A stretch of 64,000 bases of DNA from Flavobacterium sandaracinum (GCF_004349135.1 NZ_SMFN01000005.1:32844-96843), one strand, 5' to 3'; positions 1-8,914 are shown, numbered from the stretch's first letter. A program made the numbers and translations. The notes: generated from the letters alone by a model not told the origin.

Positions 1-636
1 CTAAAAAAAATGGGTCAATATTATCAAATCAGTATTGATTTATTACTGTCTGTTGATATGCGAAAAATTGAAGTTTCTGATTTATTAAAACTCGAAAATA
101 ACCGACTCATTTTGCCTATTCAAGTAGATCAAATGGGCGAAAACTGCATTGAAGTAGTAACCCAAAAAGTAAAAGCAGGATACTTAAATGGATATGCTGA
201 TCCCGAATATATCGAACAATTACAACAAATATCCTTACCGTTTTTAGGCGTGGGCAAATACCGTGGTTTTCCCGTAGAAGGGGATTCCATGCCACCGCAC
301 CAAGACGGCGATATTATCGTGGGACGTTACGTAGAAGGTTTGGGTGAAGTTTTAGATGGGAAAACGTATATTTTCATTACCAGAAGTGAAGGAATGGTAT
401 ACAAACGACTCAATAAAAACAACAAAAATGCCTTGGTACTAGCATCAGATAATTATTTCTATCCGCCTTACGAAGTCAAAGCGTCCCATATTCTTGAAAT
501 TTGGGAATACCAGTGCAGCATTGCCAGAAGCGACAAACGGACTGAAGCACTGGAAAGTGATACGATCAAAAACATGTTTGTTGAATTAAAGAAAGATCTA
601 GCTGAGGTAAAAAACAGTATTGGTTTAACAAATTAA
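1..636 (+). CDS. LexA-like S24-domain transcriptional regulator (5' truncated by window)
   Basis: The reading frame is open to the left edge (codons before the first ATG at 10 are CTA AAA AAA), so the gene starts outside the window and its expected N-terminal helix-turn-helix is not visible. What is visible is a LexA/UmuD/CI-type S24 peptidase domain: counting from the ATG at 10, the nucleophile motif VEGDSMPP places Ser at residue 93 and the general-base Lys lies in MVYKRL at residue 132. The last 25 residues are charged and probably helical. Family members bind DNA through an XRE-type HTH and may be inactivated by self-cleavage. It is followed by a 69-bp repeat array and a DNA exonuclease/endonuclease gene, which would suit a DNA-damage link, but that link is inference. 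Confidence 0.85.
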   Translation, partial: LKKMGQYYQISIDLLLSVDMRKIEVSDLLKLENNRLILPIQVDQMGENCIEVVTQKVKAGYLNGYADPEYIEQLQQISLPFLGVGKYRGFPVEGDSMPPHQDGDIIVGRYVEGLGEVLDGKTYIFITRSEGMVYKRLNKNNKNALVLASDNYFYPPYEVKASHILEIWEYQCSIARSDKRTEALESDTIKNMFVELKKDLAEVKNSIGLTN

Positions 637-660
637 CAACTAAATATTTGAGATTGATAG

Positions 661-908
661 TGTCACTTCGAGCGTAGTCGAGAAGCATTACTCTAGGTAA
701 AAGTTATAATTCAATTTCAATCAAAATACTGTTACTTCGAGCGCAGTCGAGAAGCATTACTTTAGGTAAAAGTTATAATTCAATTTCAATCAAAACACTG
801 TTACTTCGAGCGCAGCCGAGAGGTATTACTCAACATAAAAGGTATAATTCAATTTCAATCAAAACACTGTCACTTCCAGCGCAGTCGAGAAGCCTTCCTT
901 ACCATAAA
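661..908. repeat. 69-bp tandem direct repeat, about 3.6 copies
   Basis: Units begin at 661, 730, 799 and 868, a period of exactly 69 bp. The last is cut short by the start codon at 909. Each unit opens with a core close to CTTCGAGCGCAGTCGAGAAG, made of two TCGA words that can fold as an imperfect hairpin, followed by an AT-rich part containing TATAATTCAATTTCAATCAA. Copies differ by only a few substitutions, so duplication is fairly recent. The CTTCGAGCG core is a word I associate with scattered intergenic repeats in Flavobacteriia (from memory). The array fills almost the whole gap between the regulator and the exonuclease gene and so lies where that gene's promoter would be. Confidence 0.93.
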
Positions 909-2303
909 ATGAAAAAACAAGAATACGCCATAGTAGATATTGAAACCACAGGCGGCAATGCCACACACAGCCGCATTACTGAAATTGCCATTATTATTCA
1001 CGATGGTGAGAAAGTGATTGATCGCTGGGAGACTTTAGTTAATCCTCAAAAACACATACCCGACGCTATTTTTGCCTTGACGGGTATTACCAATGAAATG
1101 GTACGTGAAGCACCTATTTTTGATTTAATTTCAGATCAAGTTTTTGAACTTTTAAAAGATCGGGTATTTGTGGCTCACAATGTTAATTTTGACTATTCCT
1201 TTGTTCGTCATGAACTAGAACGAGCCGGATTAAAGTGGACTGCAAAAAAATTATGTACCGTACGAGCAGCACGAAAAATTAAGCCCGGATTGCCATCTTA
1301 CAGTTTGGGAAGACTTTGTAGCTCCTTAGATATCGATTTAGAGAACCGCCACCGTGCAGGAGGTGATGCTGATGCAACTGCCATTTTGTTAAGCCGATTA
1401 TTGGAATGGGACCATGAAAAAGTAATGGATGTCATGATTAAAAAAACATCCCAAGAGCAGCAATTACCACCTAATTTACCAAAAGAAGATTTTGATCAAT
1501 TACCAGATAAACCAGGAGTGTATTATTTTTATGATGAACATAAAAAAGTAGTATACATAGGCAAAGCAGTTAACTTAAAAAAACGAGTGTCATCCCATTT
1601 TGGAGGACATAAAATTACACCGCAAAGGCAACACTTCTTACGGGATATCTACGCCATTACTTATGAAGTTTGCGGTACAGAACTAATGGCTTTGTTACTC
1701 GAATGCAGTGAAATAAAACAATTGTGGCCCATTCATAATAAAGCTTTGAAACGCTTTGAACCAAAATTTGGATTGTTCGAATACGAAGCAAGAAATGGAT
1801 ACCGATACTTGGCAATAGGGAAGCTGGCTAAAAATCAAAATTGTCTTGAAACTTTTGATAGTATTTATCGTGGTATAAATCTATTGCAAGAATTAGCCAA
1901 ACAATTTGAAATTGATCAAAGGTTTTGCAAATACGGAAGTATGTCCGATGGCGTTTTTACAACTCATAATGATACGGCAGCCTTACCTGAAATCGAGGTA
2001 CATAACGATACAATTCAAGTAGCAATTGATTTTTATTTGAATAGCAGACCCAGTTTTGCGATTATTGACAAAGGAAGAACAACGGATGAACGCAGTTGCA
2101 TTTGGGTCGAAAACGGACATTTTTTTGGTATGGGTTATTTGGATTCAGATCTAGTAATTACTGATCCATCTCAAGTCAAAGAGTATGTTACGCCTTGTAA
2201 ATCAAATCAATATATCATGCAACTCATCTTTTCTCATGCACAAAAGTATCCTCGAACCGTTCATATTCAGAAAAGGGATGATAATTTTGTGGCGTTTGAG
2301 TAA
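909..2303 (+). CDS. DEDDh exonuclease fused to GIY-YIG nuclease domain
   Basis: Two nuclease modules in one 464-residue protein. Residues about 5-170 are a DnaQ/PolC-epsilon-type 3'-5' exonuclease: D10-I-E12 (ExoI), H90-N-x-x-x-D95 (ExoII) and H148...D153 (ExoIII, DEDDh type). Residues about 198-280 are a GIY-YIG domain (GVYYF at 203, VYIGKA at 215, Arg226), as in UvrC and Cho. The remaining 180 residues resemble nothing I recognise. Such DnaQ-GIY-YIG fusions are known in Bacteroidota and Actinobacteria and are usually called DNA polymerase III epsilon-like or UvrC-like. A role in nucleotide repair is inference. The ATG at 909 directly follows the repeat array, and no TAnnTTTG box is visible, so its promoter may lie within the repeats. 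Confidence 0.9.
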   Translation: MKKQEYAIVDIETTGGNATHSRITEIAIIIHDGEKVIDRWETLVNPQKHIPDAIFALTGITNEMVREAPIFDLISDQVFELLKDRVFVAHNVNFDYSFVRHELERAGLKWTAKKLCTVRAARKIKPGLPSYSLGRLCSSLDIDLENRHRAGGDADATAILLSRLLEWDHEKVMDVMIKKTSQEQQLPPNLPKEDFDQLPDKPGVYYFYDEHKKVVYIGKAVNLKKRVSSHFGGHKITPQRQHFLRDIYAITYEVCGTELMALLLECSEIKQLWPIHNKALKRFEPKFGLFEYEARNGYRYLAIGKLAKNQNCLETFDSIYRGINLLQELAKQFEIDQRFCKYGSMSDGVFTTHNDTAALPEIEVHNDTIQVAIDFYLNSRPSFAIIDKGRTTDERSCIWVENGHFFGMGYLDSDLVITDPSQVKEYVTPCKSNQYIMQLIFSHAQKYPRTVHIQKRDDNFVAFE

Positions 2304-2881
2304 TCGTAAAAATTTGGTAAACAACAACTTATAACTATACTAAAAGATAATAACTTAATCCTACCAAACAGAATTTCGTGGTTTTCCTTATCACTCCAAG
2401 TTAGCCTTAAATATAGAAAAGCACTTTATTAAAAAATTAAGGACAAACAGGAATTTACTCTATATATAAGTAATAAAAAAGTAAACAAAAAAGGGAATTT
2501 GTCACATTGGTGTTCGGCAGTAATTTAAAATATCTAATGTTGTCAATCAAACTCCCATAATAATTAGTATGTTTTTTTTTAATTATATGATAATGAATAA
2601 ATTAATGTAATAGTTATTAATCGAAATTTAGAATCTTACTCCGAACTTATAAGGGCCTAAATATTGCGGTAATAGGTGGTTTTTTTAATAGCCATGCCTT
2701 TACTTTTAATAATGCTACTAAGCTTGTTGTATTATTTTGATATTGAACATAAAGAATAGTTTACTTATTGAATGGAAGATTGTTTTATATTTTGTTTGTT
2801 TACTGCGTACTGCTTAAATTGACAGCGTTTTTAATCTAAGTTAGTCATCAAATAGTATAAGTAAGCAATCGTTGATTTGAT
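2304..2881. other. Intergenic region, no gene seen
   Basis: About 580 bp of very AT-rich DNA without a coding frame that reads like protein on either strand, and without a convincing terminator hairpin after the exonuclease stop. It ends at a possible -7 element for the OsmC gene. Confidence 0.6.
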
Positions 2882-2889
2882 TACTTTTG
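2882..2889 (+). promoter_or_regulatory. Possible -7 box (TACTTTTG) of the OsmC-family gene
   Basis: Matches the Bacteroidota -7 consensus TAnnTTTG and lies 16 nt before the ATG at 2906. No TTG -33 element is found at the usual 17-23 nt spacing, so support is moderate. Confidence 0.4.
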
Positions 2890-2905
2890 GAATAAAAATA
2901 AAAAA

Positions 2906-3376
2906 ATGAGTTTTAAACATATATTCAAAGCAAAATTGGACTGGTTTTTAGTTAAAAGTGAGCAGGGTCCTACTTCTAAAAAGTCTAGTAAAAGCCATAG
3001 CATTACGATAGCAGGGAAGCCTATTTTAAATGTTTCGGCTGCTAAGGCTTTCAAAGGAGATTCAACTTTGTATAATCCTGAAGATTTATTATTGAGCAGT
3101 ATCGTTTCCTGCCACATGATGTCCTATTTATATGTTTGTTCTCAAAACGGAATCGAAGTGCTGTCTTACACTGATGCGGCTGAGGCAACGCTTGAAGTTT
3201 TAGATAACGGTAGCGGACGCTTTATTGAAGTACGCTTGTATCCAAAAGTAGTCATAACACAAAAAGAAAAAATAGCCGAAGCACTACGTTTACATCAAAA
3301 AGCAAACGAACTTTGTTTTATTGCCAACTCCTGTAGTTTTCCAATTCTTCATGAACCAAGTTGTGAACTAGGATAA
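2906..3376 (+). CDS. OsmC family protein
   Basis: 156 residues with the OsmC/Ohr fold signature: NPEDLLLSSIVSCHMMSYL around residue 57-75 puts a conserved Cys at 69 on the central helix, and the second region CFIANSCSFPI has Cys137 and Cys143. OsmC/Ohr proteins reduce organic hydroperoxides in the cytoplasm using the two-cysteine pair. Many family members of this subtype have unknown substrates. No lipoamide reductase partner or OhrR regulator lies nearby, so the gene appears monocistronic. Length is slightly above the usual 140 residues. Confidence 0.88.
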   Translation: MSFKHIFKAKLDWFLVKSEQGPTSKKSSKSHSITIAGKPILNVSAAKAFKGDSTLYNPEDLLLSSIVSCHMMSYLYVCSQNGIEVLSYTDAAEATLEVLDNGSGRFIEVRLYPKVVITQKEKIAEALRLHQKANELCFIANSCSFPILHEPSCELG

Positions 3377-3880
3377 TTTCGTAGAAGTTAAATAAAGAAT
3401 TTGTAAGGTTTCGCGTAATTTATTTACATTTCAATTGTGTTCGGCTTCTATTTTTTAGATGATGAAAGAAAAAGAGTCCAACTAAAAGTGAAAGAGGTGA
3501 TTATGAATACAGCTAGGGAAGAAACAGCAAACGATGAAGTTGCGATAAACAAAACGGCTAAGAAAAGAAATACCGAAACAATTCTTCTTCGTGCCAATAA
3601 AAATAATTTAAGAGACTCTACATAAGCCATAACTCTTGAAAAACCGAAGTTTTTATTTAAATAGTGGCTTGCTAAAAGAGTAAAGTCTAAAAACTGATGA
3701 ATTACTCGAAAATAAGAGCTGTCACTTACTTCAAAATGAGGGGATTTATTAGTTGGTTTTTTCATTGTTTTTTATGTATTTACCCAAAGTTACGAATTCA
3801 AATTTTACTCTCCTACTTTTCTACCAACAACTTATAGTCCAAAAATACCAGCATTGTAATAATGCATACTCCTTGATTCG
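3377..3880. other. Intergenic region, no convincing gene
   Basis: About 500 bp between OsmC and the tmRNA terminator. A 40-codon charged frame at 3503-3625 (+), with AGAGG upstream, overlaps a 105-codon frame on the opposite strand. Neither has a recognisable composition or motif, so I do not call either as a gene. Confidence 0.5.
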
Positions 3881-3920
3881 AAAAAAAAATGCCTTGCAAA
3901 TCAAAGATTTACAAGGCATT
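3881..3920 (-). terminator. Intrinsic terminator of tmRNA
   Basis: On the minus strand, stem AATGCCTTG/CAAGGCATT extended by AAATC/GATTT with a short loop, followed by a run of nine T. It starts 4 nt after the tmRNA 3' end. Confidence 0.9.
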
Positions 3921-3923
3921 TTG

Positions 3924-4317
3924 TGGAGTCGCCGAGAATCGAACTCGGGTCCAAACAAGCAACTAAAAAGCTTTCTACGCGTTTATTTCCTGATTGAGTT
4001 TTCGATAGTGTGCTAGGCCAGAAACAGCCACACGCTACTTATCTTCTTAATTTTGAAATCCACCCGAAGCTCATGGAAATCTAGGTCTATTTTTACGGTT
4101 CCCCTTATCTGAACGCCACAAACCAAGGCTTTCAAGGAGAATCCAGCTTTCCTATCTGATAGGAACGTGGCTTAATCGTACTATAATTCGGATTATGCAG
4201 CTAAAGCGTAGTTATTTTCGCCGTGTAAAATGGTAAGATCTTATATTTACGAGCAAGGTCTCAATGCTCGACGTGCTTACTTATCAATTCGACTTGCTGT
4301 CAAAACCAGTCGACCCC
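3924..4317 (-). ncRNA. ssrA: transfer-messenger RNA (tmRNA)
   Basis: The 5' acceptor strand GGGGTCG (4317-4311) pairs with CGACTCC near the 3' end (3931-3925). The T-arm GAGTTCGATTCTC is present, and the discriminator A is at 3924 with CCA not encoded. The tag frame GGC GAA AAT AAC TAC GCT TTA GCT GCA TAA occupies 4222-4193 and encodes GENNYALAA after the charged alanine, the usual Bacteroidota tag with its C-terminal LAA degron. tmRNA with SmpB rescues stalled ribosomes and marks the peptide for ClpXP. Length 394 nt is typical. A 264-nt open frame drawn across it on the plus strand is spurious. Confidence 0.97.
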
Positions 4318-4357
4318 ATTATTTAATTTCAAAATTTAAACTTGAATTTTGAGTTTG

Positions 4358-4365
4358 CAAATATA
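4358..4365 (-). promoter_or_regulatory. -7 box (TATATTTG) of ssrA
   Basis: Perfect TAnnTTTG on the minus strand about 41 nt upstream of the mature tmRNA 5' end, leaving a short precursor leader for RNase P removal. No clear TTG -33 element. Confidence 0.6.
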
Positions 4366-4428
4366 CACTTTTAAAGTTGAATTTGTATCGCTAATCTTTA
4401 AAGACAGTGTTAAAAATCATACCTTTTT

Positions 4429-5628
4429 TTATTCGTCTCGTAATTTGAAAGGATAATCTCCAAATAAAACGGCTAATTTCCGAACGTCATACGTTTTGCG
4501 CGTAAATTTATTAGATAATGCGATTATAGTAACACCTTCTTTTCGCAAAGTAATATAGGATGAGGTGTTTCCATGCCACCAACCATTGTGAAAATAAAAA
4601 TTTTGTCCCGTTTCCCAATTCACCATTCGGATTCCAAGACCATAATTTTTGGTTCCTTTGCGTTCGTTGCTGTATCCTTTATATACCATAGCTTGCAATG
4701 CTGGTGTTAAAAAAGTAGCACTGCTTCTTGCTCTATCAAATTTTAATAAATCTCTAGGTGTGCTATAGATATTCTTATCGCCATAAATAGCATCTAGATA
4801 GTCTTTTCCTATCTCTACTTTGTTTCCTTTATAGGACGTGACAGCAGAATCTTTATCCTTATCATAATCAAAAACATACGTGTTTTTCATTCCTAAGGGA
4901 TCAAAAATGATTTGTTTCATGGCCTCTTTGAACGGAAGTTTTGTGATTTTTTCTACTATTAAGGCTAACATGGCATAATTAGTATTGCAGTAACTAAAAC
5001 GGGTGTCAGTTTTGAACTCCAGACCAATATCTTTGGTTGCCATAATCGTCAGGATATCCTGATTGGTCAGTATATTGTGTCTGTCCCAAACCGTTTTATC
5101 ACGATCTGTAAAATAGGCATAATTGCGCATGCCGCTTCTGTGATTGAGTAATGTTTTTATGGTAACATCTGGATAAGGAAATTCCCTGAGAATGGTGTTG
5201 ACCTTTTGATCTAGTTCGATTCTTTTGGCATTGACTAATTTCAAAATAGCAGTAGCTGTAATGACTTTACTAACTGATGCAAGATGCAGTGGTGTGGTCT
5301 TATTAATTTCTATCTTATCTCTAAAATTAGCGTACCCTTCGTATTTTTCATAAATAATCTGCCCGTTTTTTGCTACCAGAAAACTGCCATTTGCACTATT
5401 ATTTGGCCAATTTTTTTTGTAAAAAGAGTCAATCTCCTGCTTTTTTGAATTGATATACGCGGCAGTGAGCTTGGGCTCTGGTTTAGATAAAGGCTTCATT
5501 TTAGGCAATGTACTCTTTGGGAGTTGCGCATCATTTAATTCCACTTTCTTTTTCTCTTTGGCGCAAGAGCTTAATATCACAAGGAGCAGGAATATATGTA
5601 GTATATTTGTTTTTTTTATAAAATTCAT
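4429..5628 (-). CDS. Serine hydrolase, class C beta-lactamase-like lipoprotein
   Basis: 399 residues from the ATG at 5628. An in-frame ATG at 5700 is rejected because the -7 box at 5648-5655 lies inside the extra codons and because the 5628 start gives a clean lipoprotein signal peptide (hydrophobic 8-20, lipobox ILSSC, Cys22). The beta-lactamase/penicillin-binding fold motifs are S118-V-S-K121 (SxxK), Y213-C-N215 (YxN) and HNGWWHG at 347-353 in place of KTG. Family members include esterases, D-aminopeptidases and peptidoglycan-active enzymes at the outer surface, and the substrate cannot be told here. It is divergent from the saccharopine-dehydrogenase-like gene. Confidence 0.88.
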   Translation of the reverse strand: MNFIKKTNILHIFLLLVILSSCAKEKKKVELNDAQLPKSTLPKMKPLSKPEPKLTAAYINSKKQEIDSFYKKNWPNNSANGSFLVAKNGQIIYEKYEGYANFRDKIEINKTTPLHLASVSKVITATAILKLVNAKRIELDQKVNTILREFPYPDVTIKTLLNHRSGMRNYAYFTDRDKTVWDRHNILTNQDILTIMATKDIGLEFKTDTRFSYCNTNYAMLALIVEKITKLPFKEAMKQIIFDPLGMKNTYVFDYDKDKDSAVTSYKGNKVEIGKDYLDAIYGDKNIYSTPRDLLKFDRARSSATFLTPALQAMVYKGYSNERKGTKNYGLGIRMVNWETGQNFYFHNGWWHGNTSSYITLRKEGVTIIALSNKFTRKTYDVRKLAVLFGDYPFKLRDE

Positions 5629-5647
5629 TTCTGTAGTGCTAGAAGGG

Positions 5648-5655
5648 CAAATATA
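5648..5655 (-). promoter_or_regulatory. -7 box (TATATTTG) of the serine hydrolase gene
   Basis: Perfect TAnnTTTG on the minus strand, about 20 nt before the ATG at 5628, so transcription would start just upstream of that codon. It supports the shorter protein. Confidence 0.5.
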
Positions 5656-5814
5656 TAGAATCAATGTGTTTTGATTCCCTGTTTTTTTAAACCTTAACAC
5701 TATTTTACCAGATGCTTTTGATTACAATTACTGTATCATTATGTGCGTCAGTGTATAGTGGGATTGCAAATTATAGATTTTACTGAAAAATAAATTCAAT
5801 TTCGTTTAAATTGT

Positions 5815-5822
5815 TATATTTG
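5815..5822 (+). promoter_or_regulatory. -7 box (TATATTTG) of the saccharopine-dehydrogenase-like gene
   Basis: Perfect TAnnTTTG, 55 nt upstream of the ATG at 5878. No TTG element at standard spacing. Confidence 0.5.
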
Positions 5823-5877
5823 TAACAAATAAACACAATAAAGTTATATTAAATAAATTTTAAAGCGCACAAGAGAT

Positions 5878-7080
5878 ATGAAATTTGGAATTTTAAAAGA
5901 ACGAAAAAATCCGCCTGATAGAAGAGTTGTTTTCTCACCAAACGCATTAACAAAGTTAAAACAGCAATATCAAAATGTTTCCGTAATGGTAGAACGTTCT
6001 GATATTAGGATTTTCACCGATTCTGAATATGAAAATCTTGGAATTGAAGTTACCGCTGATATCAGTGACTGTGATGTACTGTTTGGCGTGAAAGAAGTAC
6101 CGGTAGAAAATTTAATTCCTAATAAAACATATTTTTTCTTTTCCCATACCATCAAAAGGCAACCCTACAATAGAAAATTGTTGCAAGCCATATTAGCCAA
6201 TAATATTGATTTGTACGACTATGAAACCATTGTAGATGCAGAAAACCGCAGATTAATTGGTTTTGGAAGATACGCTGGAATTGTGGGCGCTTACAATAGT
6301 ATTCGGGCTTTTGGAATAAAATTTGAATTGTTTAAATTGCCAAAAGCAGAAACTCTTTCAGATAAAGAGGCACTAATTGCTCATTTGAAAAGATTGGTAT
6401 TACCGCCTTTAAAATTTGTAATTACTGGAACGGGTAAAGTAGGTAATGGAGCTAAAGAAGTTTTAGATGCAATAAAAATAAAGGAAGTATCCATTGAAAA
6501 TTATTTGACAAAAAATTATTCGCAACCAGTTTACACTCAAATTGATGTATTGGAATACAACAAGCGCAAGGACGGACAGGTTTTAGACTTCACTGATTTT
6601 TATCAAAATCCAAAGGATTACATTTCTGATTTTGAAAAATTCACTAAAGTGTCTGACATCTATATCACAGGACATTTTTATGGTAATGACGCTCCAGTAA
6701 TTCTTACCCAAGAAATGCTGAAAGCGAATGATTGCAAGATTAAAGTGGTTGCCGATGTCTCTTGCGATGTGAATGGTCCTATCGCTTGCACGCTACGATC
6801 CTCTACTATTGCAGAACCTTTGTATGGCTATTTACCTAACGAACATCAAGAATCAGATGTTTTTCATCCTGCAGCAATTGTTGTCATGGCCGTGGATAAT
6901 TTACCATGCGAACTGCCAAAAGATGCTAGTGAAGGATTTGGTGAAATGTTCTTAGAACACGTAATTCCAGCATTTTTTAACGAAGATAAAAACGGGATTC
7001 TGAAAAGAGCTAAAATTACTGAGAATGGTAAATTGACTCCAAGATTTAGTTATTTGCAAGATTATGTAGATGGGAAATAA
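5878..7080 (+). CDS. Saccharopine dehydrogenase-like NAD(P)-dependent oxidoreductase
   Basis: 400 residues of the AlaDH/PNT-like superfamily, closest by eye to lysine-ketoglutarate reductase/saccharopine dehydrogenase (AASS LKR domain, fungal Lys1). The probable catalytic pair is Lys72 (FGVKEVP) and His90 (SHTIK), matching the Lys/His dyad of Lys1. RRLIGFGRYAGIVGAYN follows at about 124-140, and the nucleotide-binding loop GTGKVGNG is at 184-191. Known family reactions join or split lysine and 2-oxoglutarate through saccharopine. Many Bacteroidota copies are labelled alanine dehydrogenase-like. No second lysine-catabolic gene is adjacent, so the physiological substrate is open. A terminator follows, so it is monocistronic. 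Confidence 0.82.
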   Translation: MKFGILKERKNPPDRRVVFSPNALTKLKQQYQNVSVMVERSDIRIFTDSEYENLGIEVTADISDCDVLFGVKEVPVENLIPNKTYFFFSHTIKRQPYNRKLLQAILANNIDLYDYETIVDAENRRLIGFGRYAGIVGAYNSIRAFGIKFELFKLPKAETLSDKEALIAHLKRLVLPPLKFVITGTGKVGNGAKEVLDAIKIKEVSIENYLTKNYSQPVYTQIDVLEYNKRKDGQVLDFTDFYQNPKDYISDFEKFTKVSDIYITGHFYGNDAPVILTQEMLKANDCKIKVVADVSCDVNGPIACTLRSSTIAEPLYGYLPNEHQESDVFHPAAIVVMAVDNLPCELPKDASEGFGEMFLEHVIPAFFNEDKNGILKRAKITENGKLTPRFSYLQDYVDGK

Positions 7081-7103
7081 GTCTTTTTTTTAAAATAAAT
7101 TAT

Positions 7104-7136
7104 AAAACCTGCCCTTTCAAGTTGCAGGTTTTTTTT
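7104..7136 (+). terminator. Intrinsic terminator
   Basis: Stem AAACCTGC/GCAGGTTT, 11-nt loop, then a T run, 24 nt after the stop at 7080. Confidence 0.85.
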
Positions 7137-7225
7137 ATGGCTCCAAGGGAGTAAGCAATTTTTCGTTTTTTCAAACATTATAAATCTATTAACACCACAG
7201 AATTTTAGGCTCAATAGGAAATGAT

Positions 7226-7233
7226 TATTTTTG
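7226..7233 (+). promoter_or_regulatory. -7 box (TATTTTTG) of the luciferase-like gene
   Basis: Fits TAnnTTTG. Its position 20 nt before the ATG at 7253 makes the alternative ATG at 7241 fall at about the transcription start, which favours 7253. Confidence 0.45.
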
Positions 7234-7252
7234 TTAAAATTTGAAATTAATA

Positions 7253-8251
7253 ATGAAAAAAAACATTCCAATTTCCATATTAGAATTAGCCATAATTACT
7301 CAAGATAGCGATGCAAAGGATACTTTTCAAAAAACAACAGCACTAGCGCAACTTGCTGAAAGTCTAGGATACAATAGATTTTGGTTGGCTGAACACCATA
7401 ATATGGCTCATGTAGCCAGTACCGCTACGGTTGTACTCATAGGTTATATTGCCAGTAAAACTCAGAATATTAGAGTAGGTTCTGGCGGAATCATGTTGCC
7501 TAACCACGCTCCATTAATTGTTGCTGAACAGTTTGGCACACTGGAGATTTTGTATCCAAACCGTATTGATTTAGGTTTAGGAAGAGCGCCAGGAACCGAT
7601 GGATTAACCGCGCAAGCCATTCGCAAAGATTTTTTCGAACAGTCACAGCGCTTTCCTCAGAATGTTGCTGCTCTTCAGGATTTTTTCTCAAAAGATAATG
7701 CGAATGCACAGGTTAGAGCCTTTCCTGCAGAAGGAACGGATGTCCCTATTTGGATTTTAGGTTCTAGTATGGATAGTGCTGCTTTGGCTGCAGCCAATGG
7801 ATTGCCATACGCTTTTGCTGGACATTTTGCCCCCAAACAAATGGTGCAAGCGTTTCAATTTTACCGTGAAAATTTTCAAGCTTCAAAATATTTAGACAAA
7901 CCCAAAACAATGGCCTGCGCCAATGCAATTGTAGCTGACACAGATGAAGAAGCTCAAAGGTTATCCACTAGCTTGACCCAAATGTTTCTGAACTTGATTC
8001 GGAATAATAGAAAACCATTGCAGCCGCCAGTGGATTCTTTGGATGGAATTATGACGGAAGAAGAACATTTTCATGTGAACCAAATGACATCTTGTTCCTT
8101 TATTGGAAGCAAAAAGAAAGTAGAAATCGAACTAAAACAATTTATAGACTACACGCAAATCGATGAATTGATGATTACCAGTCCAATTTTTAATCACGAG
8201 GATAAATTGAAAAGCATACAATTAATGAAAGAGGTTATCGATACCATATAA
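7253..8251 (+). CDS. LLM class flavin-dependent oxidoreductase (bacterial luciferase-like)
   Basis: 332 residues. Start set at ATG 7253 (MKKNIPISILELA, the normal N-terminus of this family). ATG 7241 would add four residues. Family landmarks: GYNRFWLAEHHNM near residue 40, VRIG-type strand VGSGGIMLPNHAPL near 74-87, and RIDLGLGRAPGTD near 103. These are the F(MN)-binding TIM-barrel features of the alkanal monooxygenase-like group (MsnO8/YhbW-like). Such enzymes use reduced FMN and oxygen, and the substrate is unknown. Monocistronic. Confidence 0.88.
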   Translation: MKKNIPISILELAIITQDSDAKDTFQKTTALAQLAESLGYNRFWLAEHHNMAHVASTATVVLIGYIASKTQNIRVGSGGIMLPNHAPLIVAEQFGTLEILYPNRIDLGLGRAPGTDGLTAQAIRKDFFEQSQRFPQNVAALQDFFSKDNANAQVRAFPAEGTDVPIWILGSSMDSAALAAANGLPYAFAGHFAPKQMVQAFQFYRENFQASKYLDKPKTMACANAIVADTDEEAQRLSTSLTQMFLNLIRNNRKPLQPPVDSLDGIMTEEEHFHVNQMTSCSFIGSKKKVEIELKQFIDYTQIDELMITSPIFNHEDKLKSIQLMKEVIDTI

Positions 8252-8358
8252 ATTCACTATAAAGATTGTGACTTTTAAAATGGAATCCCTTTAGTACTGT
8301 TTTTTTATTATCTGACACAGGTAAAACACTCTTTCTTATTGTGTTAAATTCTAAATGG

Positions 8359-8378
8359 AGCACTAACTAGTGCTTTTT
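8359..8378 (+). terminator. Weak intrinsic terminator
   Basis: Short palindrome AGCACTA/TAGTGCT followed by five T, about 108 nt after the luciferase-like stop. A second imperfect hairpin at 8444-8476, without a T run, faces the end of the DoxX gene. Confidence 0.35.
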
Positions 8379-8499
8379 GTACATGTGATTGTTGTTGATT
8401 TGAAATTGTTTAAATTGTTAAAAAATGTAGCCCTGAAAATAGGCATTCCAATAAATCAAGGCTTTGATTTGGAATGTAAAGTTTACTTTTAAAACCAAA

Positions 8500-8877
8500 T
8501 TATTTTGCTACAAATAAACCTTTGTAATTTGACCAATGACTAATTATTAAAAAGATATTACCAAAAAACACAAATAAGGCAACTGGTAAATTTTCTGGGG
8601 TTAGGAAAAAATTAATCAATAGGATATTTAATGTAACGGGTAAAATGATAAGGTTCGCGAGGGTTACATAGCGACCAGTGATGAAAGAAAGTCCACAAAG
8701 GAATTCTAAAGATTTTGCCAAAGGAATCAGATAAGTTGACGCCATTAAACCAACATTAAAAGCTTTAAAATTACCTGTAGTTTCGGCTTCAGGTGCAAGG
8801 TGCAGAAAAAAACTAACTGAGGTGTAAAGGAATAAGATTCCTAATAAAGATCGAATAATAAGGATTGCAATTTTCAT
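8500..8877 (-). CDS. DoxX family membrane protein
   Basis: 125 residues with four hydrophobic segments at about 1-20, 47-64, 72-92 and 98-116, the layout of DoxX/DoxD-like proteins. The N-terminus (RSLLGILFLYTSVSFF) and the paired glycine/proline positions fit the family. The function of stand-alone DoxX proteins is poorly known, and some act in membrane redox or oxidoreductase complexes. Upstream lies a decayed gene rather than a partner. No promoter box was found. Confidence 0.75.
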   Translation of the reverse strand: MKIAILIIRSLLGILFLYTSVSFFLHLAPEAETTGNFKAFNVGLMASTYLIPLAKSLEFLCGLSFITGRYVTLANLIILPVTLNILLINFFLTPENLPVALFVFFGNIFLIISHWSNYKGLFVAK

Positions 8878-8914
8878 ACTATATGGTTTTTATTGGTTAC
8901 ATATAAGAGAATTA

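Noticed and set aside
661..908. CRISPR array or attachment site
   Set aside because: Whole 69-bp units are repeated including the AT-rich part; there are no variable spacers and no integrase.
3437..3765. Overlapping small frames on both strands (62 and 105 codons)
   Set aside because: No recognisable motif on either strand, composition follows base bias, and no clear promoter.
3753..4016. 87-codon plus-strand frame
   Set aside because: Runs across the tmRNA terminator and 3' end; its apparent protein is the complement of the tmRNA.
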